Positions 1-7,785 of a stretch of 22,047 nt of DNA are shown here, piece after piece. Source of the stretch: an uncultured Thermomicrobiales bacterium (GTDB lineage: Bacteria; Chloroflexota; Chloroflexia; Thermomicrobiales; Thermomicrobiaceae). The stretch lies in NCBI GenBank assembly GCA_937891245.1, contig CALAGB010000084.1:1-22047 (forward strand). The letters are read 5' to 3'. Below the pieces are notes generated by a model. That model was given only the letters and a program-made list of their open reading frames with translations. It was not told the DNA's origin and ran no database searches. The translations under genes were made by a program, and so were the position numbers. Position 1 is the first letter of the stretch, and each line of letters begins with the position of its first letter.

Positions 1-437
1 CGATCGATAAAGGCGCCGAGCGCCTGATGCAGCATCGCAATGGCAATATAGGCCATGCGTGGGATGTCGATCAACGGCTTGAGCGGTGGCTCTTTGCTGA
101 TCTCGAGCGCGATCTTGGCGATCCCCTCGGCGTAGTCTCCAATTCGTTCAAGCTCGGTAATGATAAAAAGCGCTCCGGCGATGGCGCGCAGATCGACGGC
201 CATCGGCTGCTGTGTCGCGATGAGCAGCAGCGCTCGCTCTTCCAGCTCGAACGTCAGATTATCGATTTCCCGGTCGGAAATGATAACGCCTTTGGCCAGT
301 TGGTCGTCGCGGTTGCGCATCGCTTCGACGGAGCGTTCGACCGCCTTTTCGGCCATGCTGCCCAGCAGGAGAAGATCTTCGCGCAGCGTTTGCAGCTGTC
401 GGTCGTAATGCGCGCGGCTGTGGATTGGTGTCGACAT
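1..437 (-). CDS. phoU: Phosphate signalling protein PhoU (3' end beyond window)
   Basis: This is the last visible gene of the pst operon and it runs off the window start, so only about 145 N-terminal residues are seen. The translation begins MSTPIHSRAHYDRQLQTLRE and continues with features typical of the first PhoU helical repeat: an N-terminal helix with LLLLGSMAEKAVERSVEAM, then DREIDNLTFELEERALLLIA, QQPMAVDLRAI and ITELERIGDYAEGIAKIA. The E-x-x-R-I-G-D motif is the conserved metal-binding signature of the family. PhoU is known to link the Pst transporter to the PhoR kinase and to restrain Pho signalling when phosphate is plentiful. The ATG at 435-437 lies 17 nt downstream of the pstB stop, so co-transcription is likely. 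The second helical repeat is outside the window. Confidence 0.93.
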   Translation of the reverse strand, partial: MSTPIHSRAHYDRQLQTLREDLLLLGSMAEKAVERSVEAMRNRDDQLAKGVIISDREIDNLTFELEERALLLIATQQPMAVDLRAIAGALFIITELERIGDYAEGIAKIALEISKEPPLKPLIDIPRMAYIAIAMLHQALGAFID

Positions 438-454
438 AGCTCGTTCCCCCAACG

Positions 455-1321
455 TTAGCCCACGCGACCGGTTATGTAGTCCTCGGTGCGCGGATCGGTT
501 GGATTCGTGAAAATCCTCGATGTCGGTCCCACTTCAACGAGTTCTCCGGCCCGATCCGTTCCCATGGTCATAAACGCGGTGATGTCCGACACACGCGCTG
601 CCTGCTGCATGTTGTGCGTGACAACCACTATCGTATAACGCTTGACCAATTCTCGCATAAGTTCTTCGATCCGTAAGGTGGCGATTGGGTCGAGCGCGCT
701 GGTTGGTTCGTCCATCAAGAGCGCTTCCGGCTGCACGGCGAGCGCCCGCGCGATGCAGATGCGCTGTTGCTGGCCGCCCGAAAGCGCCAGTGCGGAATCG
801 TCGAGGCGATCCTTTACTTCATCCCAGAGTGCCGCACCGCGCAGCGCCTCTTCCACCCGATCATGAATCTCACGCTTGCTCAGCTTCGTGCTGAACGACA
901 GTCCATAGGCGACGTTGTCGTAGATCGACTTCATGAACGGGTTCGGCCGCTGAAAGACCATCCCAATCCGGCGACGGATGACGATTGGATCGACGTGTGG
1001 GCCGTAGATCGGCTCTGTGTCGAGCAGCACCTGCCCTTCGACCACTGCTGCCGGATTGGTATCGTGCATCCGATTAATCGCCCGGAGCAAGGTTGATTTG
1101 CCGGAACCGGACGAACCGATCAGGGCGCTTACCTGCCGTTCGGGGAAGCTGATCGAAATATCGCGCACCGCCGTGAAGTCGTGATACTTCACTGAAAGAT
1201 GGCGCGTCTCGAGCTTGATCGGGCCGGCAGAATCGGCCGTGGCCGGCTCGGTGGGCGTACGCGTCGCCGTTGCGCCGAACCGCACCGACAGATTCGGTTC
1301 GCTTCGCGGCTTAATCGTCAT
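455..1321 (-). CDS. pstB: Phosphate ABC transporter ATP-binding protein PstB (second of two tandem copies)
   Basis: This is an ATPase subunit of the PstSCAB phosphate importer and acts on the cytoplasmic face of the membrane. With the start chosen here it has 288 residues. Walker A is GSSGSGKST at about 69-77, the ABC signature LSGGQQQ at 180-186, Walker B ends in MDEP (Asp204, Glu205), and the H-loop His is about 236 in THNMQQAARVSD. The DYITGRVG tail is typical of PstB. I chose the ATG at 1319-1321 because a GGAAGG ribosome-binding site lies 7 nt upstream. The in-frame ATG 15 nt further upstream has no such site. The first 35 or so residues are a low-complexity extension. The P-loop has Ser-Ser-Gly-Ser where the neighbouring paralogue has the more usual Pro-Ser-Gly-Cys, so the two copies have diverged. 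Confidence 0.95.
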   Translation of the reverse strand: MTIKPRSEPNLSVRFGATATRTPTEPATADSAGPIKLETRHLSVKYHDFTAVRDISISFPERQVSALIGSSGSGKSTLLRAINRMHDTNPAAVVEGQVLLDTEPIYGPHVDPIVIRRRIGMVFQRPNPFMKSIYDNVAYGLSFSTKLSKREIHDRVEEALRGAALWDEVKDRLDDSALALSGGQQQRICIARALAVQPEALLMDEPTSALDPIATLRIEELMRELVKRYTIVVVTHNMQQAARVSDITAFMTMGTDRAGELVEVGPTSRIFTNPTDPRTEDYITGRVG

Positions 1322-1352
1322 GAACATGCCTTCCATTGCGTTCTCTGTGCGT

Positions 1353-2168
1353 TCATCCGAACCGCCCGGTGATGTAATCTTCCGTCTGCTTCGACTTCGG
1401 TGCGGTGAACATTATCTGCGTCGGCCCGGCCTCTACGACGCCGCCCGACCCACGGTCGTTCAGATTCATAAACATCGTGTAGTCGGAAACGCGCGCCGCC
1501 TGCTGCATGTTGTGCGTGACGATAATGATCGTGATGTCGTTCATCAGCTCGCGAATAAGCTCCTCGATGCGCAGGGTGGCGATCGGGTCGAGCGCGCTGG
1601 CCGGTTCGTCCATCAAAATCAGCTCAGGCTCAACCGCCAGCGCTCGGGCGAGGCAGAGGCGCTGTTGCTGGCCGCCCGATAACGCGACGCCCGGCTGGTC
1701 GAGCCGGTCGACGACTTCATCCCAGAGCGCCGCGCGTTTCAGCGCGCGCTCAACCGCCGCTTCCTTTTCGCGCTTCCCGATGCCGTCAAGCTCCAGTCCG
1801 ATTGAGACGTTTTCCGCGATGGTGCGCGCGCGCAACGGATTCGGTTGTTGAAAGACCATGCCGATCCGGCGCCGGACATAGATGGGGTCGATGGCCGGGT
1901 CGTAAATGTTTGTACCATCGAGCAGAACGCGACCTTCGGCCCGCCCGCCCGGTACCGTCTCGTGCATCCGGTTCAGTGAGCGGAGCAGGGTCGATTTGCC
2001 GCAGCCGGACGGACCGATGATCGCGGTCACCTGCTTGCGCGGAATCGCCAGGTCGGTGCGCGCCACCGCCTCTCGCTGGCCGTAATAGAGGGTCAGGCCG
2101 TCAATCACCAGATGGGCGTCGACAGCGGGCGGCATTTGGATATTCGGATTGGCGGCGATCGCGGTCAT
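1353..2168 (-). CDS. pstB: Phosphate ABC transporter ATP-binding protein PstB (first of two tandem copies)
   Basis: This 271-residue ATPase of the Pst importer carries the canonical PstB P-loop GPSGCGKST at 52-60, Q-loop Gln107 in MVFQQPNP, signature LSGGQQQR at 163-170, Walker B LILMDEP (Asp187, Glu188) and H-loop His219. It ends in DYITGRFG, as PstB proteins do. The open frame extends 25 codons further upstream, but that part lies inside the end of pstA. The ATG at 2166-2168 starts 10 nt after the pstA stop and is preceded by GGGA, so it is the better start. It is about as long as the family norm. It and the following pstB share the same motifs but differ throughout, so they are paralogues rather than a recent duplication. 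Tandem pstB genes are also known in Bacillus subtilis (pstBA, pstBB). Confidence 0.96.
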   Translation of the reverse strand: MTAIAANPNIQMPPAVDAHLVIDGLTLYYGQREAVARTDLAIPRKQVTAIIGPSGCGKSTLLRSLNRMHETVPGGRAEGRVLLDGTNIYDPAIDPIYVRRRIGMVFQQPNPLRARTIAENVSIGLELDGIGKREKEAAVERALKRAALWDEVVDRLDQPGVALSGGQQQRLCLARALAVEPELILMDEPASALDPIATLRIEELIRELMNDITIIIVTHNMQQAARVSDYTMFMNLNDRGSGGVVEAGPTQIMFTAPKSKQTEDYITGRFG

Positions 2169-2178
2169 GGCTGTCCCG

Positions 2179-3048
2179 TCAACGAGGCGAACGTGTACGC
2201 GTAAAGATACGCACCAGAATATTAATGCCGAGCACGATAACAACCAACAAGAAGGCGGCGCCCCACGCCTGCTGATTCAACACCTGGTATGGCTGCTCCG
2301 TGTAGCGATACGCGAGCAACGGTAACGCCTGCATTGGACCAAAAAGATCGTAGGTCAGATTGTTGTTCCCGAGCACAGTCACCAGGAGCGGCGCCGTCTC
2401 TCCGGCGGCGCGAGCGAAGGCGAGCAACACGCCGGTCGCGATACCGCTGAGCGCCATCGGCAGGACGATCGTGAGCGTCGTGCGCCACTTCGGGGCACCG
2501 AGCGCAATGGCGGCCTCGCGTGAGCTTTGCGGCACGAGGCGCAGGATCTCCTCGGTCGTACGGGTGATGATCGGAACCATCAAGACGACGAGCGCGATGC
2601 TCCCGGCGAACCCTGAAAAGCTCTTGACGCGCTGCACGATGAGCACATAGGCCGTGACGCCGCCGACGATCGACGGCATCGCCGATAGCACGTCGACGCA
2701 GAAGCGGATCGCCGTCGAGGCGGAATTGCCGGGGTATTCGGACAGATAGATGCCGGCCATGATGCCGATCGGCGCTGCGAGCAGGAGCGAAAACCCAACG
2801 ATGATGACCGTGCCGACGATCGCGTGCAGCACGCCGCCTCCGGTCGAGGCGTTGCCGAAGCTGATCGGGCGGAAGGTGTGCGTCAGGAAATCGATGCTCA
2901 ACGAACCGATTCCCTGCTCCGCGACATAGACGATGATGAGCACGAGCGGAACGAGTGAGATGATCGTGGCGAGCACCGTCAGTATCAGCATCAGCCGGTT
3001 GACCAGCACCCGTCGTCGATAACGCCGACCGACGAACCGTTGCTCCAT
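2179..3048 (-). CDS. pstA: Phosphate ABC transporter permease PstA
   Basis: This is an inner-membrane permease subunit that forms the phosphate channel with PstC. It has 289 residues, close to the family norm. A basic cytoplasmic N-terminus (RRYRRR) is followed by a first membrane segment at about 18-42, then five further hydrophobic segments. The cytoplasmic coupling loop that contacts PstB is visible at about 177-200 as REAAIALGAPKWRT followed by LPMALSGI. AMPSIVGG (about 123-130) and RAAGETAPLL are PstA/PstC family signatures. The ATG lies 2 nt after the pstC stop, with GGGGGCG upstream overlapping the end of pstC, which implies translational coupling. No unusual residue is apparent. Confidence 0.96.
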   Translation of the reverse strand: MEQRFVGRRYRRRVLVNRLMLILTVLATIISLVPLVLIIVYVAEQGIGSLSIDFLTHTFRPISFGNASTGGGVLHAIVGTVIIVGFSLLLAAPIGIMAGIYLSEYPGNSASTAIRFCVDVLSAMPSIVGGVTAYVLIVQRVKSFSGFAGSIALVVLMVPIITRTTEEILRLVPQSSREAAIALGAPKWRTTLTIVLPMALSGIATGVLLAFARAAGETAPLLVTVLGNNNLTYDLFGPMQALPLLAYRYTEQPYQVLNQQAWGAAFLLVVIVLGINILVRIFTRTRSPR

Positions 3049-3050
3049 GC

Positions 3051-4019
3051 TTACGCCCCCGATCCGGTGCGTGACACCCGCCAGACGAGCGCGCGTGCGA
3101 TCGAGTTCGCGATTAAGGTGATCAGAAAGAGGACGAGCGCCAGGTAGATGAGGGCGCTGGAGTGCAATTCCGTATTGGCGTTTGGCAGCTGGCTGGCGAT
3201 CAGCGAAGCGGCGGTGGTCGCCGGCTGGAAGAGTGACGCGTGTATCTTCGGCGTGTTGCCGATCACCATGGTGGCGGCCATCGTCTCTCCGAGCGCGCGC
3301 CCCAGACCGAGCATCATCCCGCCGACGATCCCGGCCCGCGCGTAGGGCAGTTCGGCATGCCGGATGACCTCCCAGCGGGTGGCACCGAGCGCCAGCATCG
3401 CTTCGCGCTGGCTATTGGGAACGACCGCCAGCACATCGCGCGAGATCGCCGCGATCGTCGGCAGAATCATGATCGCCAGGATGATCCCGGCAACCAGCAG
3501 CCCGCGGCCGACATTGACCGGCCCGGAGAAGAGCGGTAGCGCCGAGCCGACCGTTTTCGACAATGGAGTCGAGATATAGCTGCGGAAGAATGGGATGAAG
3601 ACGAAGATGCCCCACATGCCGTAAACGACGCTGGGGATCGCGGCCAGCAGTTCGACCATCATGCCGATCGGCATACGCAGCTTCGCCGGACAGAGCGAAT
3701 TGAGGAAGATCGCGATCATGACGCCGAGTGGCGCGGCGAGGAGGAGCGCGATGATCGATGAGACGATCGTGCCGTAGATCGCCGGCAACGCGCCAAACTG
3801 ACCGCTGACCGGGTTCCATGCGCTTGTCGTCAAGAAGTGCCAGCCGAAGGCGTGGCGCGCGTCCGACGAACCGTGCCAGGTGACGGCGATGATCGCGCCG
3901 AGTAGAACGACGACCAAAACGGCAAAGAGCAGGGCGACGATCCAGAAGATCAGATCGCCATGCTGCAATTGCCGCCCGAGTCGATTCCGCAGGGAAACCG
4001 TCTGGATTTCGGTTCGCAT
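3051..4019 (-). CDS. pstC: Phosphate ABC transporter permease PstC
   Basis: This is the second permease subunit of the Pst importer, with 322 residues. A membrane segment at about 23-47 is followed by the periplasmic stretch typical of PstC (WHFLTTSAWNPVSGQFGALP, about 60-79) and then five more hydrophobic segments. The EAA coupling loop is at about 205-230 (QREAMLALGATRWEVIRHAE). ELLAAIPSVVYGMWG (about 123-137) and GRALGETMAATMVIGN (about 240-255) are strong PstC signatures. A GGAAGGGAGAG tract lies roughly 12 nt upstream of the ATG, a rather long ribosome-binding-site spacing. The gene follows pstS after a 99-nt gap holding a strong hairpin and overlaps the pstA translation-initiation region. 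Confidence 0.96.
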   Translation of the reverse strand: MRTEIQTVSLRNRLGRQLQHGDLIFWIVALLFAVLVVVLLGAIIAVTWHGSSDARHAFGWHFLTTSAWNPVSGQFGALPAIYGTIVSSIIALLLAAPLGVMIAIFLNSLCPAKLRMPIGMMVELLAAIPSVVYGMWGIFVFIPFFRSYISTPLSKTVGSALPLFSGPVNVGRGLLVAGIILAIMILPTIAAISRDVLAVVPNSQREAMLALGATRWEVIRHAELPYARAGIVGGMMLGLGRALGETMAATMVIGNTPKIHASLFQPATTAASLIASQLPNANTELHSSALIYLALVLFLITLIANSIARALVWRVSRTGSGA

Positions 4020-4065
4020 CAGCTGCGCCTGCTCTCCCTTCCTTGCCTCATCTCATGCCCCGTTC

Positions 4066-4095
4066 GCGCCGAAGCGAAGACGACCGCTTCGGCGC
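4066..4095 (-). promoter_or_regulatory. Hairpin between pstS and pstC
   Basis: A perfect 11-bp inverted repeat (GCGCCGAAGCG at 4066-4076, its complement at 4085-4095) with an 8-nt loop lies between the pstS stop and the pstC start. No T-run follows on the minus strand, so a simple intrinsic terminator is unlikely. Its position suggests an mRNA-processing or stability element that lets pstS be expressed more than the membrane subunits. The function is inferred. Confidence 0.5.
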
Positions 4096-4118
4096 CTTCG
4101 CGTGTTCGGTCGCATGTT

Positions 4119-5372
4119 CTACATCGGCGCCTGGAAGACGGCCGTGCCGCCTGCTTGCACTCGCTCGAGCTTCTTGATTTCGATCGCCCGAACGGGATCA
4201 GGCAGCGGCGCGTATTCCAGAGATTTCGACACCGTCTGACCGGCGGTGATGGCCCAGTAACAGAAATCGGTCAGCGCCTGTGCCGTCTTCTCGTTGTCGT
4301 ACGACGGTCGCAGCAGGACCCAGGAGAAGCCGGTGATCGGATATGCCTGTTCGCCGGTTGGCGGATTGGTGATGAAGACTCGCAGATCGTCGGGGAGTTC
4401 GTTGATGAAGCCGACTGCTGCCGCCGATGTCGATTCGAGTGTTGGTAGGACGTAGGCACCAGTCGCGTTCTTGATCGCGATCTCGGGGAGTTTGTTCACG
4501 GTGGCGTAGGCGAGTTCGACATAACCGATCGCGCCTGGTGTTTGCTGGACCCCGGCGGCAACACCAGGATTCTGCTGGCCGCCGATCCCGACCGGCCATT
4601 GCACCGCCGTGCCGAATCCGACGTTCGATTTCCACTCGTCGCTCACCTTACTCAAGAAGTTGGTGAAAATCGCCGATGTGCCGGAGCCGTCTGCCCGGTA
4701 AACGACCGTGATCGGGGCCTCAGGAAGGCTGGCGCCGGGGTTATCGGTGGCGATGGCGCCGTCGTTCCACGTGGTGATCTTCCCCAGGTAAATGTTGGCG
4801 AGTGTTGGGCCGGAAAGTTGCAGTTTGCTCACACCGCTCAGGTTATAGGTGATGGCGACCGAACCGAGGACAACCGGAATATGCAAACTGCCTGGCGCTT
4901 GTTTCAGTTCGTCGTCGGTCATGTAGGCATCGGTGCCGGCGAAGTCAGTGACTCCGCTGATGAAGTCCTTTTTGCCTTGGCCCGACCCGACCGACTGGTA
5001 GTTGATCGTGACATTCGGCGCCAGCTTCTTGTACTGCTGCACCCAGAGCTGCATCGCCGGATCGACAAAGCTCGAACCGGAGCCGGTTAGATCGACCTTC
5101 ACATCGCGCGGTTTCCAGTCCCCCATGCTGATCGGCGAGCCGTTTGCTACTGGGGAACCGCTGGTACCCGACGGGGTGGTCGCGCCGGTCGAAGCTGTGT
5201 TGCCGGCGCTCGCCGTTTGGGTCGAATCGCTGCCGCTTCCACAGGCGGCGAGGAGCGCGGCGATGGTCGGTACAGTCAGTCCGAGCATGCCGGCTTTGCG
5301 CAACAACTGCCGGCGTGAAATTCGACCGCCCCTGAGATCTCGAAAGAGCAGAGTCACATCCGACTCTTGCAT
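4119..5372 (-). CDS. pstS: Phosphate-binding lipoprotein PstS with Tat-like signal peptide
   Basis: This is the extracytoplasmic phosphate receptor of the Pst importer, with 417 residues. The N-terminus carries a twin-arginine-type motif, SRRQLLRKAG (Arg20, Arg21), a short hydrophobic stretch and a lipobox LLAAC with acceptor Cys44. This predicts export folded by Tat and anchoring by lipidation. A Ser/Thr/Gly-rich tether covers about 45-80. The mature domain shows the PstS ligand-site signatures GSGSSFVDP (about 97-105), YQSVGSGQGKKDF (125-137), DFAGTDAYM (143-151) and VVYRADGSGTSAIF, whose backbone amides and Ser/Asp residues bind phosphate in known structures. A GAAAGGGAA ribosome-binding site lies 8 nt before the ATG. 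It is the first gene of the transport operon and has its own 151-bp upstream region. Confidence 0.96.
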   Translation of the reverse strand: MQESDVTLLFRDLRGGRISRRQLLRKAGMLGLTVPTIAALLAACGSGSDSTQTASAGNTASTGATTPSGTSGSPVANGSPISMGDWKPRDVKVDLTGSGSSFVDPAMQLWVQQYKKLAPNVTINYQSVGSGQGKKDFISGVTDFAGTDAYMTDDELKQAPGSLHIPVVLGSVAITYNLSGVSKLQLSGPTLANIYLGKITTWNDGAIATDNPGASLPEAPITVVYRADGSGTSAIFTNFLSKVSDEWKSNVGFGTAVQWPVGIGGQQNPGVAAGVQQTPGAIGYVELAYATVNKLPEIAIKNATGAYVLPTLESTSAAAVGFINELPDDLRVFITNPPTGEQAYPITGFSWVLLRPSYDNEKTAQALTDFCYWAITAGQTVSKSLEYAPLPDPVRAIEIKKLERVQAGGTAVFQAPM

Positions 5373-5392
5373 GAAGTCTTTTCCCTTTCGTC

Positions 5393-5416
5393 ATGGACCG
5401 AATTGTCCCGGTCCAT
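5393..5416 (-). promoter_or_regulatory. Leader hairpin just upstream of the pstS ribosome-binding site
   Basis: ATGGACCG at 5393-5400 and its exact complement at 5409-5416 form an 8-bp stem with an 8-nt loop. The hairpin ends about 3 nt before the GAAAGGGAA ribosome-binding site of pstS. In RNA it could affect initiation or stability. In DNA it could be an operator. The function is not shown. Confidence 0.4.
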
Positions 5417-5470
5417 CCAGACCAGATCGGACAGGTGATCGATCGTGTCCAGTGAAAGGGTAGCGTGCGA

Positions 5471-5518
5471 AGATTAGCGTTCGAGACACATTCGATTAAC
5501 GCGAGTTAATAATGTGAA
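5471..5518 (-). promoter_or_regulatory. Candidate Pho-regulated promoter of pstS
   Basis: On the minus strand three TTAACT-like hexamers occur at regular spacing: TTCACA (5513-5518), TTAACT (5504-5509) and TTAATC (5494-5499), with start-to-start steps of 9 and 10 bp. Direct repeats of this type bind PhoP in Bacillus. The last hexamer lies exactly 17 bp upstream of a -10-like TAATCT (5471-5476). The core also forms an inverted repeat, ATTAAC-N4-GTTAAT (5495-5510). The adjacent phoP-phoR genes make Pho control plausible, but no lineage-specific consensus was available to me. Confidence 0.45.
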
Positions 5519-5523
5519 TTTCG

Positions 5524-6900
5524 TCACGGATTGGCGCGAGGAAGCGAAAATTTGAAGGTGGCGCCGCGACCAAAGTCGTTTTCGACCCAAATCCGGCCGC
5601 CATGAAGCTGGATCATATGCTTGGCGATCGCCAGCCCGAGCCCGCTGCCGGAGGCCGCACGCGAGCGATCGGCTTTGTAGAAGCGCTCAAACACTCGTTC
5701 GACATCGCTTGGATCGAGGCCCGGTCCGCGATCCGCCACCGACACCACGATCTCGTCGCCGACGCACGAGGCGCCCATCGTCGCGTGACCCCGCCGTGGA
5801 CTGTACTTGATCGCGTTCTGCATCAGGTTGACGAGTACCTGCTCGATGCGCTCGGCGTCAAACTCCGCGGCCGGAAGGTCCGGCGGGACATCAACGATGA
5901 TGTCGACCTCTTTCAGGGTCGCCTGGGCCTCCATGCGCTCGGCTACGCGGCGGATAACGTCCCCGATCGCGCCGGGCGATGTGTGCAGCTCAAGCTGGCC
6001 TGCCTCCACACGTGAAAGGTGTAAGAGTTCCTCGACGAGCCGCACGAGATCGTCGACTTCAACCTCCATACGCGACAGGAAATCGCGCGCGACGGTCGGA
6101 TCGTCGAGTGCGCCGTCGAGCAGCGTTTCGACCAACGCTTTGAGCGAGGCGATCGGCGTGCGCAAGTCGTGTGAGACGTTGGCAACGAAGTCACGACGCA
6201 CCGCTTCGGTGCGGCGCAACTCGGTGATATCGCGCAGCACGACGAGTGTGAGCCGAGGTTCACCGGAGGGTATTGGATAGGAAAACGCCTGCACCCAGCG
6301 ACGCGGCAGTCCCATCTCGATAATCGTCGTCATCGGAGCGGCATCAATTCGCGAATTCGATTGGCCCTCGCGCACGACCGCCGTCAGCTCGTAGTCGCGC
6401 AGGACTTCGGCGTAACTGCGCCCGATCGACGCCGCGCGTTTAATACCGACCATCGTTTCGGCGGCCAGGTTCATCAACGCGACGCGCCCCTCGGCATCGA
6501 CGATGATGATGCCGTCGGCGAGATGTTCGACCACCGACTCCAGCCGTTTGCGTTCCAGATCGATCGCGTTGAACGTCGCTTCCAGTTCGTCGGCCATTTC
6601 GTTGAACGCGATCGCGACGTCGCCGAACTCTGAGCGCGACACCTCTTCTGCCCGCGCGCTGAGATCACCATGCGAAACGCGGCGCGTCATCGCAACGATC
6701 TCTTCCAGTGGACGGGTGGCGAGACGGGCAAAGGTGAGCCCGGCCATCAGCACGGCGATGCCGGCCACGACGAGCGCGACGATAATCCAGGTTTGGTTCT
6801 GATCAATGGCGGAGAGGGTGACAATGCCGAGCAACAAAAAGATCGCCGTAATGACGGCGATGAATCCGATCAAGAGTCGCTGGCTGAAGCGTACGCGCAT
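5524..6900 (-). CDS. phoR: PhoR-type sensor histidine kinase
   Basis: This 458-residue membrane histidine kinase is paired with the response regulator 9 nt upstream. Two hydrophobic segments (about 8-30 and 38-58) are separated by only some seven polar residues, so there is almost no extracytoplasmic sensor. They are followed by a HAMP domain (about 59-111), a PAS domain (about 118-225, with LADGIIIVDAEGRVALMN), a HisKA dimerisation domain with phospho-acceptor His244 in NVSHDLRTPIASLKAL, and an ATPase domain. The ATPase shows the N box (Asn362 in QNAIKYSP), G1 (DRGPG, 390-394), F box (FERFYKADRSR) and G2 (GSGLGLA). This layout is that of PhoR/PhoB-family kinases. The position directly upstream of pstS makes phosphate signalling by far the likeliest role. 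GGGTGAG precedes the ATG. Confidence 0.93.
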   Translation of the reverse strand: MRVRFSQRLLIGFIAVITAIFLLLGIVTLSAIDQNQTWIIVALVVAGIAVLMAGLTFARLATRPLEEIVAMTRRVSHGDLSARAEEVSRSEFGDVAIAFNEMADELEATFNAIDLERKRLESVVEHLADGIIIVDAEGRVALMNLAAETMVGIKRAASIGRSYAEVLRDYELTAVVREGQSNSRIDAAPMTTIIEMGLPRRWVQAFSYPIPSGEPRLTLVVLRDITELRRTEAVRRDFVANVSHDLRTPIASLKALVETLLDGALDDPTVARDFLSRMEVEVDDLVRLVEELLHLSRVEAGQLELHTSPGAIGDVIRRVAERMEAQATLKEVDIIVDVPPDLPAAEFDAERIEQVLVNLMQNAIKYSPRRGHATMGASCVGDEIVVSVADRGPGLDPSDVERVFERFYKADRSRAASGSGLGLAIAKHMIQLHGGRIWVENDFGRGATFKFSLPRANP

Positions 6901-6909
6901 CGTTTTTAC

Positions 6910-7611
6910 TCACCCCGAAAAGCGATAGCCGACGCCGCGCACCGTTTCGATGAGGCGTGAACCGCCCGGATGGGCGTCCAACTTTTCGCGCAACCCATGG
7001 ATATGAACGGCAAGTGTGCGGCTGTCGCCATAATAGTCGTAACCCCACACGTCGCCAAGCAGTTGCCGCGTTGGACAGACGTTTCCACGGTGGTTCACCA
7101 AATGCAGCAGCAATTCGAACTCTTTCGGTTTGAGATTGATGTCGTGCTCGCCGAGCCGCACGCGGTACGCGTCGACATCGATACTCAGATTGTCGATGGT
7201 GATGATGTTCGATATCGCTTGATTGCGCGCGACAAAATCCTGCTCGGTCAGTTCACGCCGTCGGAGCAATGCTTTGACGCGGGCGATCAACTCGCGCATG
7301 GAAAACGGCTTCGTCAGGTAATCATCGGCGCCGATTTCGAGCCCGACAATCCGGTCGATCTCGCTGTCGCGCGCTGTCAGGATGATGATCGGAACGCCGC
7401 TCGTGCGACGCAGGTTGCGGCAAACGTCGAACCCGTCCATGGTTGGGAGCATGATATCGAGGATGACCAGATCGGGCGGGGTCTCCTCTGCCAGCTTCAG
7501 CGCGGTTTCGCCGTCGGACGCTGTCGCGATCTCGTACCCTGCCTTCTTGAGGTTATAGGCAATCGTCGCCTGTAATGACGCCTCATCTTCGATCAGCAGG
7601 ATCTTCGCCAC
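6910..7611 (-). CDS. phoP: PhoP/PhoB-type response regulator
   Basis: This 233-residue OmpR-family regulator has a receiver domain (about 2-116) with acidic pocket Glu8/Asp9, phospho-acceptor Asp52 in LDIMLPTMDG, Thr79, and Lys101 in DYLTKPFSMREL. A winged-helix DNA-binding domain follows (about 135-232) with KPKEFELLLHLVNHRG, VWGYDYYGDSRTLAVHIHGLR and VRGVGYRFSG. It starts at GTG (7609-7611), with GGAG 7 nt upstream. An ATG two bases further upstream is out of frame and would not give this protein. The kinase gene follows after 9 nt. By synteny it should activate the pst genes under phosphate limitation. It could be named phoB as well; the family does not separate the two names. Confidence 0.93.
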   Translation of the reverse strand: MAKILLIEDEASLQATIAYNLKKAGYEIATASDGETALKLAEETPPDLVILDIMLPTMDGFDVCRNLRRTSGVPIIILTARDSEIDRIVGLEIGADDYLTKPFSMRELIARVKALLRRRELTEQDFVARNQAISNIITIDNLSIDVDAYRVRLGEHDINLKPKEFELLLHLVNHRGNVCPTRQLLGDVWGYDYYGDSRTLAVHIHGLREKLDAHPGGSRLIETVRGVGYRFSG

Positions 7612-7785
7612 ATGCCTACTCCATGCCGTAACGATTGTCTAATGCTAATCGTACCAACCAGCGTCGGCCATCATACGCGCATGGCGGAAACGTAACCACG
7701 AGATCTGCTGAGGCGTCAGGTGACAGAGCGCAGGGTTCGTTCCAGCCTACAGCAATTTGCAGATACGTTGACCCACTGGCCCCCG

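Noticed and set aside
7609..7613. ATG two bases upstream of the phoP GTG as the start codon
   Set aside because: It is out of frame with the receiver domain; the GTG has a GGAG at proper distance.
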